Of a stretch of DNA of 5,072 nt, positions 1 to 5,072 are shown piece by piece. The notes beneath the pieces are model-generated. The model was given only the letters and a program-made list of their open reading frames with translations. It was not told the origin of the DNA and searched no databases. Numbering within the stretch: the first letter of the stretch is position 1; every line of letters starts with the position of its first letter. Source of the DNA: Promethearchaeota archaeon. Its GTDB lineage: Archaea; Asgardarchaeota; Lokiarchaeia; Sigynarchaeales; MK-D1. The position numbers and the translations under genes were made by a program. The stretch lies in assembly GCA_016839385.1 (NCBI GenBank), contig JAEOUK010000121.1, forward strand, positions 1 through 5,072, given 5' to 3'.

Positions 1-864
1 AATTAGCCCGGGCTCAAATTTTCCTTCCCACAAATCCTTATAAAATGATTCACCCGCTTGGGCTCCTTCTCTACCAAGGATTCGATCTCCCTCACTAGGA
101 TGCCCCACATTTTCATGACACATGATTCCCGCTACTTCACTACTCACTACCACATCGACTGGTTTTGAGAATTTGTATTTACACTCTTTTTCTGTTGTTT
201 GGATTAGAGCTTTATTGTCTTGGATAATTAGATTTTCAATATTTTGTTCCGTAATCCATTCCCAACCTTTTGTAGCTCCAATTCCAAGACTTCTTTGCTC
301 AGAATGTCCTTCTTTAACAGCATAACATATTCCATATAAGGAAATAATGGCATTATTCGAGGTGATTTTGGCTCCTTCATTATTTACATAATATTTCTTC
401 TCATCTACCATATCCAGCAGAATAATTTTATTTTTTAAAGCTTTACCAAATTCTTTTTTCTGGCGTTTTGAGAGAGAAAATAAAAAATTTAGTTTCTCTT
501 CTTGCGAAACATCTCTAAACGGAATCTTTATGGGTGTTTTCCATGTTTTCTCTTCAAATTTTTCTGATGAAAACAAGATTGGATCTTTTCGATGCCCAGC
601 TCTTGCAAGTTTTATCGCTTGTACCACGGATTTTTCTATATTTTCCCTTGTCAATATATCAGTAGAGCAAAAAGAAAGACCTCCTTGCCAAATCAATCGT
701 ATTCCAATACCTTTAATCATGGTATCGGTATTATCCAATATGGTTCCGTTCCTAGTTGTAAAATTTTCATTACGAGTATCAATGTATCTCGCTTCCACAT
801 ATGATGCTCCTTTTTGTTGAGCATAATCTACCGCGAATTCGACAAGATCTTCTGCTTTTTCCAT
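1..864 (-). CDS. tldD: TldD family zinc metallopeptidase, N-terminal 288 residues (3' end outside window)
   Basis: The reading frame is open from the ATG at 864 to base 1, giving 288 residues of a protein that is usually about 450-480 long. Known role of the family: with its partner TldE/PmbA, TldD forms a cytosolic complex that degrades unfolded or modified peptides and matures some ribosomally made peptides. Seen here: an N-terminal domain at about residues 1-90, with the typical pattern of an early Ala-rich helix (GASYVEAR) and GIGIRLIWQGG at about 52-62; a middle domain to about 230; and the start of the catalytic domain with the zinc motif HENVGH (H250, E251, H255), followed by PSEGDRILGRE. 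The intact HExxxH separates it from TldE, which lacks the motif. The third zinc ligand expected from the family would lie beyond the window. The start is supported by a strong Shine-Dalgarno sequence. It follows the 704-residue gene on the same strand after 88 bases. The family assignment is firm; the substrate is unknown. Confidence 0.95.
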   Translation of the reverse strand, partial: MEKAEDLVEFAVDYAQQKGASYVEARYIDTRNENFTTRNGTILDNTDTMIKGIGIRLIWQGGLSFCSTDILTRENIEKSVVQAIKLARAGHRKDPILFSSEKFEEKTWKTPIKIPFRDVSQEEKLNFLFSLSKRQKKEFGKALKNKIILLDMVDEKKYYVNNEGAKITSNNAIISLYGICYAVKEGHSEQRSLGIGATKGWEWITEQNIENLIIQDNKALIQTTEKECKYKFSKPVDVVVSSEVAGIMCHENVGHPSEGDRILGREGAQAGESFYKDLWEGKFEPGLI

Positions 865-867
865 TTA

Positions 868-875
868 ATCACCCC
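868..875 (-). promoter_or_regulatory. Strong Shine-Dalgarno site of tldD
   Basis: The minus strand reads GGGGTGAT, then TAA, then the ATG at 864. GGTGAT is complementary to the conserved AUCACC near the 3' end of 16S rRNA. It fixes the tldD start and is the best ribosome binding site in the window. Because AUCACC is shared by archaea and bacteria, it does not decide the domain. Confidence 0.8.
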
Positions 876-905
876 TTAACTAAGTATATTCTTGATTTTA
901 GTTAA
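876..905. repeat. 8-bp perfect inverted repeat in the tldD leader
   Basis: TTAACTAA at 876-883 is the exact reverse complement of TTAGTTAA at 898-905, with a 14-base spacer. The arm nearer the gene touches the Shine-Dalgarno site at 868-875. It could be an operator, or a weak AU-rich hairpin beside the ribosome binding site if the transcript starts upstream. All pairs but one per arm are A-T, so the hairpin would be weak, and chance in AT-rich DNA is a real alternative. Confidence 0.4.
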
Positions 906-920
906 ACGAATCACGTTACT

Positions 921-952
921 TCTGAGAGTTTATAATTTTTTGCTAAAATTGT
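921..952 (-). promoter_or_regulatory. Possible tldD promoter (TATA-like) in the 88-base gap
   Basis: Downstream of the TAG stop at 953-955, the minus strand carries an A-rich run followed by TTATAAAC (about 927-934), a plausible archaeal BRE/TATA pair. Initiation about 26 bases further on would give a leader of about 40 bases containing the inverted repeat and the Shine-Dalgarno site. The same stretch may hold the end of the upstream transcript. Read-through from the upstream gene is equally possible, so independent transcription of tldD is only suggested. Confidence 0.3.
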
Positions 953-3067
953 CTAATTTGAAATAGAATTTTCCAATTTCAAAATTTTTTCATAAAGATA
1001 TAGGGATCTGATGAATGGTCCGGTCGCGTAAGAAGCAAAGTCTACTGTAGTCGTAGTACTCCAATTCTCTTGCATACCCCATATTATCTCATGAGTCGCT
1101 CTATCATTCTTATGTTGAAAATACATATAATGAGAATGAAATCCCAAACCTGCTTTTGCATAAACCAAAAAGGATCCATCCCACATGCTTAATTCTAACA
1201 ATCCTTCAATTGCTTGACACAACTCAGAACCTCCGATCACAGGAAAACCCATTGATTTGTAGGTTGTCACGGGCATTCCACCTGTAATCTCATTATTGCC
1301 ACTATCTATTACTCCAGTTCCCCACATATACGTAAGTAAATGCCAAGCAGCTGCTCGAGCATTATCTAACCAAGTATCTTCTTTAGTTAGTTCATATATC
1401 CTTGAAAAACATTTAATACAAGCGATTGCAGTGACTAAATCTCCTTGATTGTTAGCTGCATCTGTTTCAAAATATACTCCATAATATTCTCCATCCTTGA
1501 GTAAGTTTAAACATCCCGCTAATGCAGTTTCTCCTGCTTTCAGCGCTTTATTGTTTCCAAATACATGACCCCACCAAAAAAGTAATGCTGCTGGATAAAT
1601 ACAAGCTAATGTTTTCCTATTCCAAAAGATTTCTCCTTTCACGGTCAACTCCTGGTCCCATAAACCATCCTCTCTTTGATATTTGATCAAAAATTCCACA
1701 GTCGATTCTATAGAACTATATAATTCCTTGACTGTACCACTCAAAGAATCAATATTTGATGAAAAATTAGGCATTTCACTTAACACTTGAAATAGATTAT
1801 ACGCAATTTGACCTGAATAGGGGGGTGAAACAACTAAATCATCGTATTTTTTAAACAATGCTGGATTTCCACGTGAAATTTTTATAATATATACCTTTTC
1901 TGCTAAAAAAAATCTCAACCCTCTACTCAATTGTTGTTTTACAGGAGGTATTATCCATGAAATTTTACTTCCCTTCTTATCACGCTTTACTGGAAACCAA
2001 TCAGTAAAACCCCCCTTTGGATCTTGTATCCGTCCAGTTGTCCAGTAACCAAGTTTTTGGTTATAAGTATCAAAATATGCTCCTTTAACTTTTCCCGATT
2101 GCACTAATGCACCTTTTAACAAGGGAGGGAGTAATTCATTTATGAGAATCTCGAGATATTTTTTATCTTTGGTCCAAGCATGCAGCGTTTTAGTTCCAGT
2201 AATATAACCAAGTGAAAAACAATTCCCAATGGTTGTATACGGAGCAACATGATAAGAAATAGTCCCATTTTCATCAGTTTTATAAAATATAAAATTTCCT
2301 GGTGATTTACCGTTCGTTGATTTCAGGAGAAAATTATCATATAAGGTATTGAATGAAAGTTTTGCCTCGGTTTTTAAATCTTCAGTGTAATTAATGGATA
2401 ACGGTTTTATAGGGAGTATATTAATAAGTTTCTCTTTAATTGGGCTATAATATTCTCCATATCCAGCGATTATGCAGAAATTAGCCATTGCATTAGCTCT
2501 TATTTTTTGTGAAATTAAGATATTTTTTTCAGAAATTTTTACATCAAAATTTTGGATCTGAGGTTGATTTAATCCTACTATTCCACAATAAAATTTTTTA
2601 CTATGAATTGTCCAAGTTTGAGCAAAAGCTCCAGTAGGTGGGACCTTCAATGAAAAAGATTGAGGACTTGATATTTTTTGGTATTTATTCCCTGATAAAT
2701 TAAGATAATCATATTGGTTAGTGTTATAGAAATTCACAGCAATATCAAGATTTATGTCATAATTTCGAATTGTTTGATGAGATTTTGGAATAATATAAAT
2801 GATGGGAGAATCTTCTTTCCATTTCAAAAGAAATTCCATCTGATTTGTCATAATAACCGAAATTTGAAATGAATCAGATGATCTCGAAACGTCTGAATAA
2901 GATAAAATTTCTAATCGTTTTCTACCTTTTCGTATTGAAATTTCACTTATCGATGGAATCCATCTAGACTCGTCTTTAATTTGGATACTACCAATCGAAT
3001 TTCCGGATTTTGAATCATATACAAATCGAAAAAAAGCATTCTTTATTGAATTGCTCATATTCACCAT
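953..3067 (-). CDS. Large protein of unknown function, probable alpha/alpha-toroid (six-hairpin glycosidase-like) C-terminal region
   Basis: I do not recognise this 704-residue protein as a named family. There is no signal peptide or membrane segment, so it is probably cytosolic. Residues 1 to about 225 are rich in short alternating hydrophobic stretches and look like beta structure, such as a beta-sandwich. From about 235 to 695 the sequence reads as repeated amphipathic helix pairs joined by Gly/aromatic loops, as in alpha/alpha toroids. Notable loops are YQREDGLWDQE (463-473), YFETDAANNQGD (532-543), GGMPVTTYKSMGFPVIGGSE (596-615), WDGSF (629-633), and GFHSHYMYFQHKNDRATHE (642-660), the last holding four histidines. 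A beta domain followed by a helical toroid is common in six-hairpin glycoside hydrolases and polysaccharide lyases, so carbohydrate processing is the leading guess; the catalytic residues are not identified. The start may be ATG 3067 or ATG 3058; the latter has GGTGA at 3061-3065, spaced only two bases away. The stop is TAG. Confidence 0.85.
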   Translation of the reverse strand: MVNMSNSIKNAFFRFVYDSKSGNSIGSIQIKDESRWIPSISEISIRKGRKRLEILSYSDVSRSSDSFQISVIMTNQMEFLLKWKEDSPIIYIIPKSHQTIRNYDINLDIAVNFYNTNQYDYLNLSGNKYQKISSPQSFSLKVPPTGAFAQTWTIHSKKFYCGIVGLNQPQIQNFDVKISEKNILISQKIRANAMANFCIIAGYGEYYSPIKEKLINILPIKPLSINYTEDLKTEAKLSFNTLYDNFLLKSTNGKSPGNFIFYKTDENGTISYHVAPYTTIGNCFSLGYITGTKTLHAWTKDKKYLEILINELLPPLLKGALVQSGKVKGAYFDTYNQKLGYWTTGRIQDPKGGFTDWFPVKRDKKGSKISWIIPPVKQQLSRGLRFFLAEKVYIIKISRGNPALFKKYDDLVVSPPYSGQIAYNLFQVLSEMPNFSSNIDSLSGTVKELYSSIESTVEFLIKYQREDGLWDQELTVKGEIFWNRKTLACIYPAALLFWWGHVFGNNKALKAGETALAGCLNLLKDGEYYGVYFETDAANNQGDLVTAIACIKCFSRIYELTKEDTWLDNARAAAWHLLTYMWGTGVIDSGNNEITGGMPVTTYKSMGFPVIGGSELCQAIEGLLELSMWDGSFLVYAKAGLGFHSHYMYFQHKNDRATHEIIWGMQENWSTTTTVDFASYATGPFIRSLYLYEKILKLENSISN

Positions 3068-3195
3068 GTAGGTTTTTCTTCTAATAAAACCTTAATTTAA
3101 TCGTAGGATAGAAAAGGTCAATTTTGGAGTATCAATTTTTAGCTGAATGCTCATATCCACTCTAAATAAAAGTAATATGTGTTCTATAAGAAAAA
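3068..3195 (-). promoter_or_regulatory. Intergenic gap: weak T-run after the serine hydrolase and possible promoter of the 704-residue gene
   Basis: On the minus strand, the serine hydrolase stop (TGA, 3198-3196) is followed at once by TTTTTCTTATAG, a short T-rich stretch that could aid archaeal-type termination; no GC hairpin is seen. Nearer the next gene, GATTAAATTAAGG at about 3091-3103 resembles a TATA element. Initiation about 26 bases after it would fall near 3071, giving a very short leader. Both calls are weak, and co-transcription across the gap cannot be excluded. Confidence 0.3.
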
Positions 3196-4233
3196 TCAGT
3201 AAAGTATTGAAGGAAAAATAAAATTTTCCATGATTTCGGTAAAATGATTTTCAATATGACTACATTGAGTCACAATAATCAAATCATGTACTGGATCAAC
3301 ACAAATTCGTTGTTCTAAGGCGCCTAACGCACCAGGACCGTTGAAACCTCCCAAGTTCCATATCCACCATAAGTATCCATAACCAGACATGCCATATCCC
3401 TCAAAATAAGAAGTTATATTGGTATGAAAGCTTGTGGAATTATTTATCCAGTTGTTCGAAATGATTCTACGATTATTGAAGACACCGTAGTTGAGATATA
3501 ACATTCCGAATTTTGCCATATCTCTTGCACTAATAACAAGTCCATGAGATCCATACACGATACCATTTTGCGCCATCCATTGATAATCGTGGAAATCTAA
3601 TGGCTTAAAGATGTATTTCACCGCAAAATCGTATGCAGAATATCCAATGGCACGTTCTAAAATATGGATTAATACATTGACTAGATCATTATTGTATAAA
3701 AATTCTGCTCCCGGAGAATTTTGCATTGTAAAGTTCAATACACCTATTCCTGAATAGGAAGATTCTGGGAGTCCGGCGGTCATTGTTAATAAGTGATATA
3801 TTTGTATTGCAGACTTATTCGTATCTAAATTTTCAATTGTACAGTCAGTAAAATAATCCAAAACATAATCTTCAATATTCAAATAACCCATATCTATGGC
3901 AATACCAATCATCGCAGAAACAAAGCTTTTTGTTACCGAAAAAATATGATGTATAGTATTAATTCCATACTGAGAATTATTTGCATAATATTCGTACACT
4001 AAGCAATTATTTCGTATAATAAGTAAAGAGCCAATATTAATTCCACTACTGGATTCAATGTAATTTTTCATCTCAGTCAATTTAGTAGAATTCAATCCTT
4101 GTTCTTCTGGAGTACAAATCGACCAACTATATCTGTATTGGCTATTTATTCGATAAATTTCTGATAATACCATTCCACTAATAACCAAGCAGGATGAAAA
4201 GATAATTAGGGTTAATCGCAATCCTTTTTTCAT
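3196..4233 (-). CDS. Membrane-anchored serine hydrolase, beta-lactamase/PBP-like family (NylB-like)
   Basis: This 345-residue protein has a short basic N-terminus and one hydrophobic segment (about 5-24), then Ser-rich and Asn-rich sequence, so the catalytic domain should lie outside the cytoplasm, tethered or secreted. Family signatures are clear: TPEEQGLNSTKL (41-52), the nucleophile motif SVTK (S99, K102) within HHIFSVTKSF, HLLTMTAGL (147-155), the YxN motif (Y180, N182), and a C-terminal region GALGALEQRICVDP (301-314) in the place of the usual glycine-rich third motif. Known members hydrolyse amides, esters or D-amino-acid peptides by a serine acyl-enzyme; lactamase activity is not implied. 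The third motif is unusual, with Glu-Gln (307-308) where Gly-Gln is common. Seven N-X-S/T sequons (N48, N85, N139, N167, N264, N265, N272) would suit surface glycosylation. Cys15 lies in the hydrophobic segment but in a poor lipobox context. The gene is divergent from the membrane protein at 4389. Confidence 0.92.
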   Translation of the reverse strand: MKKGLRLTLIIFSSCLVISGMVLSEIYRINSQYRYSWSICTPEEQGLNSTKLTEMKNYIESSSGINIGSLLIIRNNCLVYEYYANNSQYGINTIHHIFSVTKSFVSAMIGIAIDMGYLNIEDYVLDYFTDCTIENLDTNKSAIQIYHLLTMTAGLPESSYSGIGVLNFTMQNSPGAEFLYNNDLVNVLIHILERAIGYSAYDFAVKYIFKPLDFHDYQWMAQNGIVYGSHGLVISARDMAKFGMLYLNYGVFNNRRIISNNWINNSTSFHTNITSYFEGYGMSGYGYLWWIWNLGGFNGPGALGALEQRICVDPVHDLIIVTQCSHIENHFTEIMENFIFPSILY

Positions 4234-4263
4234 TTTAATTTCTCATTTTTGGATTTTTTCGCA

Positions 4264-4283
4264 TCTATATATCTCTTTTTTTC
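4264..4283 (-). promoter_or_regulatory. BRE/TATA-like promoter of the serine hydrolase gene
   Basis: The minus strand reads GGAAAAAAAGAGATATATAG: a purine run like a BRE directly before a TATATA core centred near 4269. The core is about 35 bases upstream of the ATG at 4233, so initiation 25-27 bases downstream would give a leader of only about 10 bases, typical of archaea. A bacterial reading (TTGTAA, 17 bases, TATAGA) is also possible, so this site does not settle the domain of life. The Shine-Dalgarno before this gene is weak (TGAG). Confidence 0.5.
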
Positions 4284-4312
4284 CAATTACAATAAAATCA
4301 TAATCTATTTTT

Positions 4313-4326
4313 ACCAAGAATTTGGT
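4313..4326. promoter_or_regulatory. Palindromic operator candidate between divergent genes
   Basis: ACCAA-N4-TTGGT is a perfect 5-bp dyad of 14 bases near the middle of the 155-base divergent intergenic region. It sits upstream of both TATA-like elements, where a dimeric helix-turn-helix regulator could control both genes. No regulator gene is in the window, and the arms are short, so this is a candidate only. Confidence 0.35.
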
Positions 4327-4334
4327 CATAAACA

Positions 4335-4366
4335 TTAATATATGGAAGATAGAATTTGTATATAAA
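4335..4366 (+). promoter_or_regulatory. Two alternative TATA-like elements for the membrane protein gene
   Basis: TTAATATAT (4335-4343) and TATATAAA (4359-4366) both precede the ATG at 4389. The first would place initiation near 4366, leaving a leader of about 20 bases that includes the GGAAGA site. The second would start transcription at or next to the ATG, giving a leaderless message. The presence of a ribosome binding site favours the first, but the second is the better TATA match. Confidence 0.4.
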
Positions 4367-4376
4367 AAATCTAATT

Positions 4377-4382
4377 GGAAGA
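4377..4382 (+). promoter_or_regulatory. Ribosome binding site of the membrane protein gene
   Basis: GGAAGA is followed by six bases and the ATG at 4389. This supports 4389 over the in-frame TTG at 4356; an in-frame TAG at 4350-4352 blocks any earlier start. It overlaps the right arm of the 9-bp inverted repeat. Confidence 0.55.
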
Positions 4383-4388
4383 TCAAAA

Positions 4389-5072
4389 ATGGAAAATAGA
4401 ATAGAAAGAGTTAAAATTCCTACATCAAAGGATGCTCCCATAGTTATAATGTCCAGATTTAAGCAACCTTGGTCTGGACTATTAGCTTTTGCAGTACCGT
4501 TATTATTTTCAATGATAACGTGGTGGATCTTTTTTGATGTTCGTACAAATATATTCAATCTTATAGATGAAACATCACCTTTTTGGAGAGATCCCACATT
4601 ACAAATTTACGTAGCTCCCACTTTGGGCGGTCTTGGCTTAATTGGTGTTCTTTGGGCTATTTGGTTCGACAATTGGCCTCAGTATAGGTATATTCGGAAA
4701 ATGTGGCTTGTAGTATTGATTGGAACCTTAATAAATTTGATAATTACAGCTATTCTATATTTCGTTTTACGACCAATGTTTACGGATTGGTATGCAGCTA
4801 AATTAGGAATAACTGATCCGTTTATAATTGATTATGTCGGAAAATCTGTTTTTGGAGCATTAAGCGGTTCAACCTTTTCATTTGCAACTTTATTTGTATC
4901 AGCAACAATGTTCTGGCCTTTCTTCAAATTTGACGAACCACTTCGAGGCGTTCTGGTTTGGATAGTTGGGGTAATCATAACATTAATTACATGGATTTTG
5001 GGATTTGCGATATGGGGAGTTGACGCTTCTGCGCCAGATGCAACAACAGCTATAACTGACTGGTATTTTAAT
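4389..5072 (+). CDS. Multi-pass membrane protein of unknown family, N-terminal 228 residues (3' end outside window)
   Basis: The frame is open from the ATG at 4389 to the last base (228 codons). A polar N-terminus of about 27 residues is followed by five likely membrane helices at about 29-49, 72-92, 105-127, 154-178 and 186-209, with a polar segment (SAPDATTAITDWYFN) at the edge that may begin a loop. Loops are Trp- and Phe-rich (WWIFFD at 45-50, IWFDNWPQYRYIRK at 91-104, WPFFKFDEP at 176-184). The basic stretch at 100-104 and the N-terminal Lys/Arg residues suggest a cytoplasmic N-terminus. I see no transporter signature, ATP-binding motif or catalytic motif, so I assign no function; a permease-like or domain-of-unknown-function membrane protein are both possible. 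It is divergent from the serine hydrolase. The opposite-strand frame over its start has no support of its own. Confidence 0.8.
   Translation, partial: MENRIERVKIPTSKDAPIVIMSRFKQPWSGLLAFAVPLLFSMITWWIFFDVRTNIFNLIDETSPFWRDPTLQIYVAPTLGGLGLIGVLWAIWFDNWPQYRYIRKMWLVVLIGTLINLIITAILYFVLRPMFTDWYAAKLGITDPFIIDYVGKSVFGALSGSTFSFATLFVSATMFWPFFKFDEPLRGVLVWIVGVIITLITWILGFAIWGVDASAPDATTAITDWYFN

Larger units (their letters stand above)
4281..4380. repeat. 9-bp perfect inverted repeat spanning the divergent promoters
   Basis: TTCCAATTA at 4281-4289 is the exact reverse complement of TAATTGGAA at 4372-4380. In each direction the gene is thus preceded by TAATTGGAA: just upstream of the TATA element for the minus-strand gene, and overlapping the ribosome binding site for the plus-strand gene. 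The 82-base separation suggests two half-sites for one DNA-binding protein rather than a hairpin. A chance match in AT-rich DNA is possible. Confidence 0.4.

Noticed and set aside
122..820. Plus-strand frames at 122-325, 530-820 and 592-804
   Set aside because: All are antisense to tldD, whose conserved motifs fix the true strand and frame; their translations show no family features.
1481..2460. 14-base direct repeat ATAATATTCTCCAT at 1481-1494 and 2447-2460
   Set aside because: Both copies encode Gly-Glu-Tyr-Tyr-containing segments of the same protein (527-529 and 204-207 regions); this is explained by shared codons rather than a mobile or regulatory repeat.
953..3067. Lanthionine cyclase (LanC-like) identity for the toroid-like protein, suggested by the toroid pattern and the nearby TldD
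   Set aside because: The zinc-binding Cys and Cys-His-Gly motifs of LanC proteins are absent, and no precursor peptide or dehydratase is present.
4189..4233. Lipoprotein lipobox around Cys15 of the serine hydrolase
   Set aside because: The residues before the cysteine (Phe-Ser-Ser) are a poor match to the lipobox and the cysteine sits in the middle of the hydrophobic segment, so a signal anchor fits better.
4298..4597. A 99-codon minus-strand frame beginning inside the membrane protein gene and ending in the divergent spacer
   Set aside because: It lies antisense to the first 209 bases of a well-supported coding frame with its own ribosome binding site, has no recognisable domain, and would cover the promoter region of the divergent genes.
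1..5072. Mobile element, CRISPR array, tRNA or other structured RNA
   Set aside because: No terminal repeats, transposase or integrase motifs, regularly spaced repeats or cloverleaf-like sequence were seen; nearly all of the window is coding.

Overview
The window comes from an AT-rich prokaryotic genome (about one-third G+C by eye) with the standard genetic code. The start regions carry TATA-like boxes, some preceded by purine runs resembling a BRE. This favours an archaeon, and the AT-rich, Ile/Asn/Lys-rich proteins would fit a mesophilic lineage such as the Asgard group. That placement is a low-confidence inference: no rRNA or other phylogenetic marker is present, and at least one promoter could also be read as bacterial.

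There are four genes. Three lie on the minus strand, read from right to left. The first is a membrane-anchored serine hydrolase of the beta-lactamase/PBP-like (NylB-like) family at 3196-4233. The second is a 704-residue protein at 953-3067 that I cannot name; its C-terminal two thirds look like an alpha/alpha-toroid (six-hairpin glycosidase-like). The third is the N-terminal part of a TldD metallopeptidase, which leaves the window at base 1. The gaps between them are 128 and 88 bases. The fourth gene, on the plus strand, starts at 4389 and encodes a multi-pass membrane protein of unknown family that leaves the window at base 5072.

The serine hydrolase and the membrane protein are divergent and share a 155-base intergenic region (4234-4388). 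It holds TATA-like elements for both directions, a central 14-base palindrome and a 9-bp perfect inverted repeat whose arms lie near each start. A second inverted repeat sits directly upstream of the tldD ribosome binding site.

No RNA gene, CRISPR array, insertion sequence or clear defence or biosynthetic system was found. Two of the three minus-strand genes encode predicted hydrolases, one outside the membrane and one (TldD) cytosolic, so a shared role in peptide or amide turnover is possible but unproven. The least explained items are the 704-residue protein and the partial membrane protein.
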